From Anaerobium acetethylicum (GTDB taxonomy: Bacteria > Bacillota > Clostridia > Lachnospirales > Lachnospiraceae), in contig NZ_FMKA01000003.1 in assembly GCF_900096945.1 (NCBI RefSeq), forward strand, positions 181,840-245,839: a stretch of DNA of 64,000 nt. The letters are read 5' to 3'. This document shows, piece by piece, positions 54,235 to 63,868 of this stretch. Numbering within the stretch: the first letter of the stretch is position 1; the number at the start of each line of letters is the position of its first letter. The notes beneath the pieces are model-generated. The model ran no database searches, had not been told where the DNA came from, and worked only from the letters and a program-made list of their open reading frames with translations. A program made the translations under genes and the position numbers.

Positions 54235-54993
54235 TTATCCGGCAAACTTTCCAATGAAATCCTTAATACGTTCATTCTCCGTATTGAAGATGTCCTCCGG
54301 AGTTCCCTCACCCTGAATCACGCCATCTTCCATGAAGATGATCCTGTCAGAAAGCTCTTTTGCAAACTGCATTTCATGGGTCACGATTATCATTGTCATA
54401 TTATCCTGGGCAAGTTCTTTGATTACTTTCAGCACTTCCCCTGTAAGCTCAGGATCAAGAGCCGAAGTCGGTTCATCAAAGAACAGTATTTTGGGCTGAA
54501 GCGCCAGAGCCCTTGCAATGGAAACACGCTGCTGCTGTCCGCCCGAAAGCTGGAATGGATAAGCGTCCTTTTTATCTTCAAGACCCAGTTTTTTCAGAAG
54601 AGCCATCGCACGCTCTTCCGCTTCTTTTCTGCTGATCTTATCTACGCTCATTGGCGCGTCGATGATGTTTTTCAACACGCTGTAATGGGGAAAGAGATTG
54701 AAGCTCTGGAAAACCAGACCGAAGTGTTTGTGGATTCTCTTCAGATCCTTTTTTGAAGCATAGACGCTCCTGCCTTCGTTATTCATCTCTGCCGCATGCT
54801 CTCCAAGATAAATAAGCTCGCCGCCATCCATTTTCTCGAGCATGGTCGCGCAGCGGAGCACCGTGGATTTTCCCGAACCTGAAGGGCCAATGATGGATAA
54901 AACTTCACCTTCATTTACTGATAACGAAATGTCTTTGATTACTTCAAGGTCATCAAATGATTTTTTCATATGGTTGATTTCTAATATTTTCAT
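54235..54993 (-). CDS. Polar amino acid ABC transporter ATPase (GlnQ type)
   Basis: A 252-residue ATPase: Walker [24 protein letters not shown], signature LSGGQQQR and Walker [16 protein letters not shown] are those of the polar amino acid import family. It is the last gene of the binding protein, permease and ATPase unit. The substrate is set by the other subunits. Confidence 0.93.
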   Translation of the reverse strand: MKILEINHMKKSFDDLEVIKDISLSVNEGEVLSIIGPSGSGKSTVLRCATMLEKMDGGELIYLGEHAAEMNNEGRSVYASKKDLKRIHKHFGLVFQSFNLFPHYSVLKNIIDAPMSVDKISRKEAEERAMALLKKLGLEDKKDAYPFQLSGGQQQRVSIARALALQPKILFFDEPTSALDPELTGEVLKVIKELAQDNMTMIIVTHEMQFAKELSDRIIFMEDGVIQGEGTPEDIFNTENERIKDFIGKFAG

Positions 54994-55003
54994 CGTTTTC
55001 CCT

Positions 55004-55654
55004 CTATCTGTAATAGTTTAGTTTCTTTTCGAGCTGCTCCATCCCTAATGCAACCACAAGATTGAATATGTAATAGAACAGGCCTGCAACCATAAGCGGC
55101 ATGATCGTCGTTTCAGAAGCCGCTATCTGTTTGGCAGCGGTAAACATTTCAACAACGGAAAGCACAAAAGCAAGGGAAGTATCCTTAACCAGCGTGATCG
55201 TCTCGTTTGTTACAGGCGGCAGAACGCGCTTGATTACCTGAGGCAGGATGATCTTGAAAAATGTCTGCCCTTTATTATATCCCAGTACCTTCGCTGCTTC
55301 ATACTGGCCGACCGGCATGGATTCGATTCCCGAGCGGTAGATCTCTGCGAAATATGCCGCATAGTTCAGTACGAAAGCGACTATGACAGCCGTAAAGCGG
55401 TATGAACGCGGCAGCTGAAGCCCGAATACGTAAAATGGCGCAAAGTAGACCACAATCAGCTGCAGCATCAAAGGTGTACCTCGCATAACCGATATGTAGA
55501 ACTTGGTTATAAGGCGCACCGGAAAAATTTTCGACATCCTTCCGAAAGATATCAGCAGTCCCAGGGGCAGCGAAAAAATAAGGGTAAGAGCAAAAACCTG
55601 GACAGTAGCAAGAAATCCCTTCCCCAACTGCATCAGCATAAATGAAAATTCCAT
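55004..55654 (-). CDS. Polar amino acid ABC transporter permease
   Basis: A 216-residue HisM/GlnP-type permease with about five helices and the coupling loop [31 protein letters not shown] in pieces. GGAGGG precedes the ATG. A strong palindrome lies between it and the binding protein gene upstream. Confidence 0.93.
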   Translation of the reverse strand: MEFSFMLMQLGKGFLATVQVFALTLIFSLPLGLLISFGRMSKIFPVRLITKFYISVMRGTPLMLQLIVVYFAPFYVFGLQLPRSYRFTAVIVAFVLNYAAYFAEIYRSGIESMPVGQYEAAKVLGYNKGQTFFKIILPQVIKRVLPPVTNETITLVKDTSLAFVLSVVEMFTAAKQIAASETTIMPLMVAGLFYYIFNLVVALGMEQLEKKLNYYR

Positions 55655-55673
55655 ATAAGTCCCTCCAAACGAA

Positions 55674-55697
55674 AAAGGGCAGATGCATCTGCCCTTT
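55674..55697 (-). promoter_or_regulatory. Intercistronic palindrome between binding protein and permease genes
   Basis: AAAGGGCAGATG and its exact complement CATCTGCCCTTT form a 24-bp perfect palindrome followed on the minus strand by TTTTTCG. It can act as a partial terminator or a stem that protects the upstream messenger, so that the binding protein is made in excess. Confidence 0.75.
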
Positions 55698-55705
55698 ATA
55701 ATTTT

Positions 55706-56548
55706 TTATTCACCCAGACAAACGCTGTCCTGTAAATCCCATTTTGTTGCAATTTCCAGGAACGTTCCATCCTCAAGCATTTCCATCATTGTCGCTTCGA
55801 CCTGATCTCTGAGCTCTTCGTTTCCTAATTTGAATCCGATGCCATACTGTTCAGCTGAAAGGTATTCGTCAAGGATAAGGAAGGTATCTTTGTCACGTGA
55901 AGACATCTGCGCTTTTGCAACACCGATATCCATTGCGATTGCATCAACGCTTCCCATTTCAAGTTCCATGAAGGCTGTGTTGTAATCGCCAAATTCAACC
56001 ATTTCAGTAAAGGATGCTTTCAAATCAGCATTGTCTTCGCTGTCAAGGGCTGCAAGGGCTGAAGAATCCTTCTGGACTGCAACCACTTTTCCTGCAAGAC
56101 CTGCCTGGTCTTTGATTCCTGAAGCAGCGCCGACAACGAATACCTGGCTGTTGTTAACATAAGCAGAGCTCCATGTATAGTCCTTCTCACGTCCGTTGAT
56201 TGTAAATCCGTTCCAGATACAGTCGATGGATCCTGAATTCAGCTCCATGTCTTTCGCATCCCAGTCGATCGGCTGCTTTACCAGTTCCCAGTCGTTGCGT
56301 TCGCAGACTTCCTGCGCCAGATCAAGGTCGAAGCCGACATATTCGCCGTTCTCGTCCATGAAGCCGTATGGTTCAAACTCAGCATCAAATCCAACAACCA
56401 GAGATGTTCTTTCAGATGCTTCCGCTGTCGTTCCCGTTTCCTTTGTCTCCGCTGCTGATGTGTCTTCTTTTTTATCTGTTCCGCCACAGCCCGCTAACGA
56501 ACCTACTGCTAATGCCAATGCTAATAATAAGCTTATTTTTTTTCTCAT
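55706..56548 (-). CDS. Amino acid ABC transporter binding lipoprotein
   Basis: A 280-residue lipoprotein with lipobox LAGC and a type II binding-protein fold: VVGFDAEFEPYGFMDENGEYVGFDLDLAQEV in pieces is the opening of the family, and GSIDCIWNGFTINGRE and DAIAMDIGVAK follow. The start at 56548 is set by GGAGG five bases upstream. The ligand is a polar amino acid or cystine-like compound that cannot be named by eye. Confidence 0.92.
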   Translation of the reverse strand: MRKKISLLLALALAVGSLAGCGGTDKKEDTSAAETKETGTTAEASERTSLVVGFDAEFEPYGFMDENGEYVGFDLDLAQEVCERNDWELVKQPIDWDAKDMELNSGSIDCIWNGFTINGREKDYTWSSAYVNNSQVFVVGAASGIKDQAGLAGKVVAVQKDSSALAALDSEDNADLKASFTEMVEFGDYNTAFMELEMGSVDAIAMDIGVAKAQMSSRDKDTFLILDEYLSAEQYGIGFKLGNEELRDQVEATMMEMLEDGTFLEIATKWDLQDSVCLGE

Positions 56549-56815
56549 ACTTTCCTCCATTACTTGTCTATCTCTTTATCAATCTGCCACAGTAAAATCA
56601 TGGCACTAAAGCATCATATCATATGGCTTTCATCAATGTCAATACAGCTGTCGTCCATTGCCGAATTTCTTATTAAAAGTAATCCTGTGTCCGACTCTGC
56701 CATAGGCACAGGATATCTAAAAGTTACAAAGAAATATCTCAAAAACGGTTTACTTTTTCACTTTAATGTGGCAAAATATTTATTAATATTGTTATTATTG
56801 AAAGGAAGTTAGATT

Positions 56816-58450
56816 ATGCCTATAACGGATATATTGGAGCGCAATTGTCAATTATACGGAGATGACACCTGCCTCGTAGAAATCAACCCCGACATCCAGG
56901 AGACAAGACGCGTAACCTGGAAAGAATATGAACTGATTGAACCGACTCAGATGTCCAACTACCGCAGGGAAATCACCTGGAATGTGTTCAATGAAAAAGC
57001 AAACAGATTTGCCAATCTCCTTACCAGCAGAGGGATCAAAAAAGGGGACAAGGTCGCCATTCTTCTGATGAACTGCCTGGAGTGGCTTCCGATCTATTTT
57101 GGTATTCTAAAGACCGGAGCACTGGCAGTGCCTTTGAATTTCAGATACACCTCGGATGAGATCGAGTATTGCGTAAAACTGGCTGAAGCAGATGTGCTTA
57201 TATTCGGACCTGCATTCATCGGCAGGGTTGAAGAAATTGCCGATGAAATCAGCAAAAACCGCCTTCTCTTTTTCGTCGGTGATAATGCGCCAAGTTTTGC
57301 AGAGGATTATTACGGACTTACCGCAAACTGTTCAAGCCAGTTCCAGCAAATTGAAATAACGGACGAAGACGATGCGGCAATCTATTTCTCTTCAGGGACT
57401 ACCGGATTCCCTAAGGCCATCCTGCATAGCCATATGAGCCTCATGCATGCCTGCAGGGTAGAACAGGCGCATCACGGCCAGACTAAGGATGACATATTCC
57501 TCTGCATTCCGCCGCTCTATCACACAGGTGCAAAGATGCACTGGTTCGGAAGCTTTTTAGTTGGCGGCAAAGCCATCCTGCTCACAGGCACGAAGCCGGA
57601 ATATATCCTGGACGTAGTATCCAAAGAAAAATGTACGATCGTATGGCTCCTTGTTCCATGGGCGCAGGATATACTGGATGCCATCGACCGGGGCGATATC
57701 AACCTGGACGACTATGAACTGTCCCAATGGAGGCTTATGCACATCGGTGCACAGCCTGTGCCGCCAAGCCTGATTGCACGCTGGAAGGAAAAATTTCCTC
57801 ATCATGAATATGATACGAATTACGGCCTCAGTGAGTCCATCGGACCCGGATGCGTCCATCTGGGCGTTGAGAACATCCACAAAGTAGGTGCCATCGGCAA
57901 AGCCGGATATGGCTGGGAAGTAAAAATCGTTGACGAAAAACGGAACACGGTCGCTCGTGGTGAAGTAGGCGAGCTGGCTGTAAAAGGCCCCGGCGTCATG
58001 ACCTGCTATTTCAACGACCCTGCAGCTACCGCGGAAGTCCTTCAGGACGGCTGGCTTTATACCGGCGACATGGCACAGGAAGACGAAGACGGATTTATCT
58101 TCCTTGTCGACCGAAAAAAAGATGTGGTCATCAGCGGCGGTGAAAATATCTATCCTGTACAGATTGAAGACTTCCTGAGGGCACACAACGCAGTCAAGGA
58201 TGTCGCTGTGATCGGGCTTCCTGACAAACGTCTCGGCGAAGTCACAGCTGCCATCATAGAGATCAAAGACGGCTATACCTGCACAGAAGAAGAGATCAAC
58301 AGCTTCTGCCATGAGCTGCCGAGATATAAAAGGCCCCACAAAATAATCTTTGCTGATATCCCAAGGAATCCTACCGGCAAGATTGAAAAACCGAAGCTCC
58401 GCAAGATCTACTGCAGCGAAAATCTTGTCGCTGCCCAGAACCGCGCTTAA
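56816..58450 (+). CDS. AMP-forming acyl-CoA ligase
   Basis: A 544-residue ANL-family enzyme that activates a carboxylate with ATP and joins it to CoA. Motifs: YFSSGTTGFPKAI near 190-202, the A5-like YGLSES, YTGDMA near 420, DRKKDVVISGGENIYP near 436, and the catalytic lysine in PTGKIEK near 522. The residues around the acid pocket do not let me name the acid; CaiC-like, fatty and aromatic acid ligases are all close in pattern. It stands alone between two amino acid ABC systems on the other strand; a short AT-rich leader with GAAAGGAAG precedes it. Confidence 0.88.
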   Translation: MPITDILERNCQLYGDDTCLVEINPDIQETRRVTWKEYELIEPTQMSNYRREITWNVFNEKANRFANLLTSRGIKKGDKVAILLMNCLEWLPIYFGILKTGALAVPLNFRYTSDEIEYCVKLAEADVLIFGPAFIGRVEEIADEISKNRLLFFVGDNAPSFAEDYYGLTANCSSQFQQIEITDEDDAAIYFSSGTTGFPKAILHSHMSLMHACRVEQAHHGQTKDDIFLCIPPLYHTGAKMHWFGSFLVGGKAILLTGTKPEYILDVVSKEKCTIVWLLVPWAQDILDAIDRGDINLDDYELSQWRLMHIGAQPVPPSLIARWKEKFPHHEYDTNYGLSESIGPGCVHLGVENIHKVGAIGKAGYGWEVKIVDEKRNTVARGEVGELAVKGPGVMTCYFNDPAATAEVLQDGWLYTGDMAQEDEDGFIFLVDRKKDVVISGGENIYPVQIEDFLRAHNAVKDVAVIGLPDKRLGEVTAAIIEIKDGYTCTEEEINSFCHELPRYKRPHKIIFADIPRNPTGKIEKPKLRKIYCSENLVAAQNRA

Positions 58451-58461
58451 CAGAATATCAA

Positions 58462-58499
58462 AGAAACCCCGCATTTCCTGATGGAAAGCGGGGTTTCTC
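58462..58499. terminator. Bidirectional terminator
   Basis: AGAAACCCCGC pairs with GCGGGGTTTCT between the convergent acyl-CoA ligase and ABC ATPase genes. Confidence 0.95.
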
Positions 58500-58507
58500 T
58501 TATATCA

Positions 58508-59239
58508 TTAAAGTGTTCGTTTTAAGAATTCTCTCGTCCTATCCTGGGTTGGATTATTAAAGATCAGTTCCGGAGTACCCTCTTCTGCGATTACTCCTTT
58601 GTCCATGAATACGACCCTGTCAGAAACTTCCTTTGCAAACGCCATCTCATGGGTTACGACAAGCATGGTAAGCCCTGTGTGGGCAAGATCCTTCATGACC
58701 TTGAGCACTTCCCCTACCATTTCCGGATCGAGGGCTGATGTCGGCTCATCAAAGAGCAGCACATCGGGTTCCATAGACAAGGCTCTTGCAATGGCTACCC
58801 TCTGTTTCTGTCCGCCTGAGAGCTGGCTCGGTTTCGCATTTACATACTTTTCCATCCCGACATTCTTTAAATATTTCATGGCAACTTTTTTAGCATCTTC
58901 TTTCGAACGTCCTAAAACCTTGACCTGTCCCACAATACAGTTGTTCAGGACATTATGGTTATTGAATAGATTGAACTGCTGGAACACCATCCCCAGTTTT
59001 GTACGGTACTGGTGGATATCATGCTTTTCGTCCAGTATGTTTTCACCATTATAGATGATCATACCGCCGCTCGGCCTTTCAAGAAGGTTTATGCATCGGA
59101 GAAGCGTTGACTTTCCTGAGCCTGAAGAGCCAATGATGCAGACGACTTCGCCCTTGTTTACAGTAAAATCTATATCCTTCAAAACCTCATGGGTTCCGAA
59201 GGACTTGCTTAAGTGCTGTATCTCTATTACTTTTTCCAT
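58508..59239 (-). CDS. ABC transporter ATPase, probable lysine importer
   Basis: A 243-residue GlnQ-type ATPase with Walker [10 protein letters not shown], signature LSGGQKQR and Walker [16 protein letters not shown]. It is 15 bases after the fused binding-permease gene and completes that importer. The lysine riboswitch far upstream makes lysine the likely substrate. Confidence 0.92.
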   Translation of the reverse strand: MEKVIEIQHLSKSFGTHEVLKDIDFTVNKGEVVCIIGSSGSGKSTLLRCINLLERPSGGMIIYNGENILDEKHDIHQYRTKLGMVFQQFNLFNNHNVLNNCIVGQVKVLGRSKEDAKKVAMKYLKNVGMEKYVNAKPSQLSGGQKQRVAIARALSMEPDVLLFDEPTSALDPEMVGEVLKVMKDLAHTGLTMLVVTHEMAFAKEVSDRVVFMDKGVIAEEGTPELIFNNPTQDRTREFLKRTL

Positions 59240-59254
59240 ATTTTTTCCTCCTCT

Positions 59255-60913
59255 CTATGCCTGTCCTGCAGTGCTGTCAGTATCTTCGTCCGGCGCCTGA
59301 TTCGTAATCATATTATAGTTGGCCGGACCGTCCAGACGTTTCTCGATATGACGCAATATTCTTGTTACGGTAAATGTCATAATAAAATACAGAATACATG
59401 CAACAAAGAAGGACTCGAAATATCTGAAGTTGTTGCCCGCTACTGATTTTGTCTGGAAAAACAGCTCCGTTACGGCAATTACGTTCAGTACGGAAGTATC
59501 CTTGATATTGATGACAAACTCATTACCTGTTGCAGGCAGAATATTTCTGATTACCTGGGGCAGCACGACGTTGGTCATTGTCTGCACATGGTTCATGCCG
59601 ACAGCCTGTGCAGCCTCAAACTGGCCCTTGTCGATGGATACGATACCGCCGCGGATGATCTCCGACATATATGCACCCGTATTGATCGAAACAATGAAGA
59701 TGGCTGCAGCCAGACGGTTCATGTGAATGTCAAAGGCAAGCGCAGATCCGTAGTAGATTACCATCGCCTGTACAATCATCGGTGTTCCCCTGAAAAATTC
59801 AACATAGACAGACAGCAGCCCGTTAATTATCTTCTGCGCTGTTCTTCCGGCTCCTTTCAACGGCATCGGTATGGTCTTGATTACACCAACCAGGAGTCCG
59901 ATCAGGAATCCCAGAATCGTGCCCGTCAGTGAAATCAGAAGGGTCATTCCGGCGCCGCGCAGAAACATAGGGCCGTTTTCTTTCATGATATCGATAAACC
60001 ACTGGAAGCTGGTCTTATTTCCTCCGGAAGCTGGCTGTTCCAAAATCGCCTCATCCATGAGTTCCGTACGTTCCTCTTCTGAAATGCCTGACAAAATCTC
60101 ATTGATTTGTCCTGTCAGTTCGCTGTCCTTTGCGATTCCGACTGAAATCGCCGTATCCTCCTCAGCGGTGGCAAAACCCTTTCCTTTATCGAATTCCACC
60201 ATCGCAAAGTTGCTGTTCGCCATTGACGCACTTACGCCTTCCGGCTTTTCAGACACATAGCCGTCTATCATTCCCGCTTCAAGCGCCACGCGCATGGCAG
60301 TAAAATTATCCATTGCCGTCTGCCTGATTACGCCTTCAATCTGATCTATGACTCCATAATGAAAGGTATTCAGCTGTGCGGTTATCTTCGCTCCCTTAAA
60401 GTCCGCAATGGAGGTGGCATCCTCATATGCTTCCCCTTTCTTCACGACGATGATCAGGTCTGACTTGTAGTAAATGTCCGAGAAGTCGATTGTTTCCTTA
60501 CGCTCTGCAGTCGGCGACATGCCGGCGATGATAGCATCGATTTTTCCAGAAACCAGGGCCGGAACCAGACCGTCCCATTCCGTCTTTACAATTACCAATT
60601 TCTTTCCTAATCCTTCGGCAACCTTTTTTGCAATCTGGACATCATATCCTCCTGCATACTCTTTGTTTCCGTCAATCCTGACCGCACCGTTGCTGTCATC
60701 CGTCTGCGTCCAGTTAAACGGCGGATATCCCGCTTCCATGCCTACCCTGAATTCATCTTCACTTCCTGATGCCGATCCGTCTGCACTCTCAACAACAATA
60801 TCGCTGCTCACTTCCGCAGCCTGCGCATACCTAGCGCTTCCTGCACCCAATCCTAGCAGCAGGGACATGGCCATCAAGATTGTAAAAATCTTCATCCATA
60901 ACTTTCTTTTCAT
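59255..60913 (-). CDS. Fused binding protein-permease of a probable lysine ABC importer
   Basis: A 552-residue fusion. A signal peptide (about 1-33) leads to a type II binding domain (about 55-300: FRVGMEAGYPPFNWTQ, GKKLVIVKTEWDGLVPALVSGKIDAI in pieces), followed by a GlnP-type permease (about 315-535: FFRGTPMIVQAMVIYYG and GQFEAAQAVGMNHVQTM). Such fusions keep the binding domain tethered outside. AGGAGG fixes the start at 60913. The gene is controlled by the lysine riboswitch at 61263-61541, from which it is separated by a family B repeat. Lysine as substrate is inferred from the riboswitch. Confidence 0.92.
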   Translation of the reverse strand: MKRKLWMKIFTILMAMSLLLGLGAGSARYAQAAEVSSDIVVESADGSASGSEDEFRVGMEAGYPPFNWTQTDDSNGAVRIDGNKEYAGGYDVQIAKKVAEGLGKKLVIVKTEWDGLVPALVSGKIDAIIAGMSPTAERKETIDFSDIYYKSDLIIVVKKGEAYEDATSIADFKGAKITAQLNTFHYGVIDQIEGVIRQTAMDNFTAMRVALEAGMIDGYVSEKPEGVSASMANSNFAMVEFDKGKGFATAEEDTAISVGIAKDSELTGQINEILSGISEEERTELMDEAILEQPASGGNKTSFQWFIDIMKENGPMFLRGAGMTLLISLTGTILGFLIGLLVGVIKTIPMPLKGAGRTAQKIINGLLSVYVEFFRGTPMIVQAMVIYYGSALAFDIHMNRLAAAIFIVSINTGAYMSEIIRGGIVSIDKGQFEAAQAVGMNHVQTMTNVVLPQVIRNILPATGNEFVINIKDTSVLNVIAVTELFFQTKSVAGNNFRYFESFFVACILYFIMTFTVTRILRHIEKRLDGPANYNMITNQAPDEDTDSTAGQA

Positions 60914-61001
60914 ATTCAATCCTCCTGATCAATTTGTCTGATATTTTTCCATGCAGAAAGTTTTTTTATCTCACAAGGCGCTATTTCCTATACGGAATCG
61001 T

Positions 61002-61255
61002 GTGTCAAAAGCCCTTCTGAAATTTAGCTTCGTCAATTTGCACAGTGGCCACCTATCAAACAGTGATACAAAACATGAATTGATGAGCAGCTTTATGAAG
61101 ACGTTGGTACTTAGGCCGCGTACTTTGCGGCCTTACGTACCACTACGTCTTCATCTAAGCGAGAGCGCGCTGCGAATCAACATGTTTTGCATCACGTCCT
61201 CATTACGAAAACTGTGCAAATTGACGACTACCATTTGTAGATGGGCTTTTGACAC
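61002..61255 (+). mobile_element. Family B repeat, full-length copy B4
   Basis: A 254-bp element with inverted ends GTGTCAAAAGCCC and GGGCTTTTGACAC, outer arms CGTCAATTTGCACAG and CTGTGCAAATTGACG, and the core hairpin. It starts just after the T run of the lysine riboswitch terminator and so extends the leader of the importer gene. I see no target duplication. Confidence 0.92.
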
Positions 61256-61262
61256 TCCCGCG

Positions 61263-61541
61263 AGATAAGAAAAGACCCGAGTTCTGCTCGGGTCAAAATG
61301 GGCACTACGCCCTGAATTCCTCTTTCTTCCCAACCGAGATAGCACAACTCAACAGACCGGATCTCCATTGAGACAGTCCTGCAGCTCTTAACTGCAGGCC
61401 CAGCAGACAGCATCGAGCCTGCCATCTGCTTCGGCGACATTTCCTTCTCAATAGTTTCCACGTTTCTCAAACTCCACTAAAGACTGTTAAATATCGCAAC
61501 CTCTACCTCACAGAAGTGAGGTTTCTATTTACTTTTATTGT
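61263..61541 (-). promoter_or_regulatory. Lysine riboswitch with terminator
   Basis: The minus strand holds the conserved lysine (L-box) aptamer blocks in order: GGTAGAGGTTGCGA (from 61507), GTCGCCGAAGCAGAT, TGCTGGGCCTGCAGTTAAG, GGACTGTC and GCTATCTCG (complement of 61335-61343). A terminator stem GACCCGAG/CTCGGGTC (61274-61294) with a T-rich tail follows, so lysine would stop transcription. The next gene in this direction is the fused amino acid importer at 59255-60913. Confidence 0.96.
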
Positions 61542-61547
61542 TTTTAC

Positions 61548-61576
61548 AGTCTACAGCATGAACCTGCATCTGTCAA
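61548..61576 (-). promoter_or_regulatory. Promoter of the lysine riboswitch transcript
   Basis: TTGACA (complement of 61571-61576) and TAGACT (complement of 61548-61553) are spaced by 17 bases. The start would be near 61541, just before the aptamer. Confidence 0.88.
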
Positions 61577-61592
61577 TAAGCTGTGCTTATTA

Positions 61593-62912
61593 TTACCTAT
61601 TTTTTTCAAGGACGATCCTGATAAACAGCACACATCCGATCATCAATATTCCCGATATGGCAAACAGCATCTGCATGCCCGTTCCCGTGAAACCTCCTAT
61701 TGCCATATCCGGCAGAAGCTTCAGCAGCAATGCTCCGCATAAGGATGCCGCAAATCCGCATATTCCGGCATAAGACGTGTTAGCGCTTACATAAATCACC
61801 CGGTTTTCCAGCGGTGCGAATGCATACTGTATGTTGAACATCGCAATGGCGATTCCTCCCCAGGCGATTCCCGAAAATACCTGCAGAACAGGCATCAGCA
61901 CCACATAGGATTCCTGCGTCAGGAAAAACCAGCAGAAATGGATTACTCCAAGCAATGCTATGGACGCTTTGGTTACCCAGAGCCAGGATTTTTTGTCCGC
62001 CATCTGCCCCCATATGATGGCGGCCCCTACCCTCGCTGCTGATGATAGCAGCCCGACAGTAGTAATATAAAAATAATCCAGCTTCAGGCCGGTCACCATA
62101 TAAATGGAAAAAAACGGGCCGGCTATCTGAAGGGCCAGATTCCAGAATACATAGAACAGGATTATCTTTCTGAACCCTTTATGGGCCAGGGGTTTTGTCA
62201 GGACATCCTTCAGGTTCACCTTTTCTCTCCTGATTTCCGATGCCGGTTCTTTTATGGAAGAAAGGCAATAGAAGTTGGTGAAGGCGATTGCCAATGCTGC
62301 TATCCCGATGACTGCAAATCCGAACAGCTCAGCCCCGGAAGACCGGTAATTGTCAAGCACCTTGCCCATGACCAGTGAAATAAGCGTTGCCGCACCCAAT
62401 GCGTATGCGTCTTTTTTTCCAAGGTAGCTGCCTACATTATTGTTTGCCAGCAGCTGCAGAATCCAGTTCCCGGCACCTGTACCTATGAAAGTCCCACAGA
62501 AATGGGAAACCGAAAACATGATAATCATAGCTGTAATTCTTGCCGCTATTCCCTGTACGAAAAACGGTATGAAAAACATACCTGCAAGCAGAAGACGATG
62601 GATCAGCGCCATAATCGCGATCAGAAATTTTTTCTGTTTCAGGTTCTCGATCACTACCGATGAAAACAGCTGTGTGGCACATAAAAGCGTCGGGATGGAA
62701 CCGATAATTCCGTTCAGTGACTCATCCGCACCGAGGGAAGCCACGTAGCCCGACAGAAAAGCTCCCGAAGTCAGTGTGAAGATTCCGTTGGCGCAGACAC
62801 CCTCTAAAATGAACAGATTTCTGCTCCTTGAGTAGTCGGCTTCGCTGAGCGGACGCCTTGAAAAATAAGTATCTGTAAAATGTTTCCTAATAGTTGCTGT
62901 TAAATATGCCAT
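61593..62912 (-). CDS. MFS transporter
   Basis: A 439-residue protein with about twelve membrane helices. The A-motif between helices 2 and 3 is diverged, as in many uncharacterised Firmicutes MFS proteins; WGQMADKKSWLW between helices 8 and 9 is the second-half equivalent. A cytoplasmic N-terminal part (about 1-30) precedes helix 1. The divergent AraC gene suggests regulated uptake or export of a small molecule, perhaps a sugar; the substrate cannot be read. Confidence 0.85.
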   Translation of the reverse strand: MAYLTATIRKHFTDTYFSRRPLSEADYSRSRNLFILEGVCANGIFTLTSGAFLSGYVASLGADESLNGIIGSIPTLLCATQLFSSVVIENLKQKKFLIAIMALIHRLLLAGMFFIPFFVQGIAARITAMIIMFSVSHFCGTFIGTGAGNWILQLLANNNVGSYLGKKDAYALGAATLISLVMGKVLDNYRSSGAELFGFAVIGIAALAIAFTNFYCLSSIKEPASEIRREKVNLKDVLTKPLAHKGFRKIILFYVFWNLALQIAGPFFSIYMVTGLKLDYFYITTVGLLSSAARVGAAIIWGQMADKKSWLWVTKASIALLGVIHFCWFFLTQESYVVLMPVLQVFSGIAWGGIAIAMFNIQYAFAPLENRVIYVSANTSYAGICGFAASLCGALLLKLLPDMAIGGFTGTGMQMLFAISGILMIGCVLFIRIVLEKNR

Positions 62913-63032
62913 GTTAAATCCCTTCCCTTAAAAAATATATACAGCTATATCTTGACATCTATCCTGTTCTGTTACAAGATGAGAATGGTCTATAAAAACA
63001 GTACAATTCCGACTTTTGAGAAAGGAGAAAAT

Positions 63033-63860
63033 ATGAAAAGCCTGTTGCATTTAAAAGCAGTTCTTCCCGTAAGTGCCCTGAATGCAGGGTATTTTATCTC
63101 CAGGGGGCTCGGCAGGCATGTCGAGCGTACAATCGATTCCTTTGAAATCATCTATGTGAATTCCGGTGTCCTTGGGATGTTTGAAGAGGATGTGACTTAT
63201 AATGTCGAGCAGGGACAGGCCATCATCCTGTTTCCTAACAGGCACCATGGCGGTACCCGGCAGTTCGACAAGAACCTTTCCTTCTATTGGATCCATTTCA
63301 GGATTGACGAAGAGGCGGACGCTCTCGGAAAAGGCATCATGTCTCTTCCGCAGCTGATCAACCTGTCCAATCCCGAACAGTATGTAGAACTCATGCGCAG
63401 GTTCATTAAGCGGCAGGAATACGATTTCGAAAACAAGACTGTCCTGAACCTGATACTTCTTGAGATTCTATGTGAATTATCGGATTCCAGCTGTCCGATG
63501 AAGATCAGCAGCCCGAAGCTGGTGCTTGCAAACAATGCCGACCAGTATATCCGGCTCCATATCGAAGAGCCGCTCTCGTCATCCATTATCGCGGAAGCCC
63601 TGGACTGCAATACGGATTATCTCGGGAGGATCTTCAATCAGATTTACGGAAAGACCCTTACCGATGCCATACACGAGCACCGCCTGAACAAAGCCTCCAA
63701 GATGCTGATCGAAACCAGCCTGAATGGCAACGAAATCGCCTACCAGTGCGGATATTCGGACACGGACTATTTCAGAAGATGCTTCCGGAAGCACAGGGGG
63801 ATGACGCCAAAGGAATACAGGCAGACCTACTGCCTTGTATCCACCAATATAGAGGAATAA
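63033..63860 (+). CDS. AraC-family transcription regulator with cupin-like sensor
   Basis: A 275-residue regulator. The N-terminal part (about 20-130) has the AraC-type cupin pattern (GYFISRGLGRHVERTIDSFEIIYVNSG in pieces, then QGQAIILFPNRHHGG), and the C-terminal 100 residues hold two helix-turn-helix units: SSIIAEALDCNTDYLGRIFNQIYG and NEIAYQCGYSDTDYFRRCFRKHRGMTPKEYRQ in pieces. AAAGGAG precedes the ATG at 63033. It is divergent from the MFS gene with a 120-base gap and probably controls it in response to a sugar. Confidence 0.92.
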   Translation: MKSLLHLKAVLPVSALNAGYFISRGLGRHVERTIDSFEIIYVNSGVLGMFEEDVTYNVEQGQAIILFPNRHHGGTRQFDKNLSFYWIHFRIDEEADALGKGIMSLPQLINLSNPEQYVELMRRFIKRQEYDFENKTVLNLILLEILCELSDSSCPMKISSPKLVLANNADQYIRLHIEEPLSSSIIAEALDCNTDYLGRIFNQIYGKTLTDAIHEHRLNKASKMLIETSLNGNEIAYQCGYSDTDYFRRCFRKHRGMTPKEYRQTYCLVSTNIEE

Positions 63861-63868
63861 GATAGAAT

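Noticed and set aside
57557..58474. Long minus-strand frame of 305 codons
   Set aside because: It is antisense to the well-supported acyl-CoA ligase gene and has no recognisable motif.
61228..61470. Open frame of 80 codons on the minus strand
   Set aside because: It lies wholly across the lysine riboswitch, and its composition follows the RNA structure; no ribosome binding site fits.
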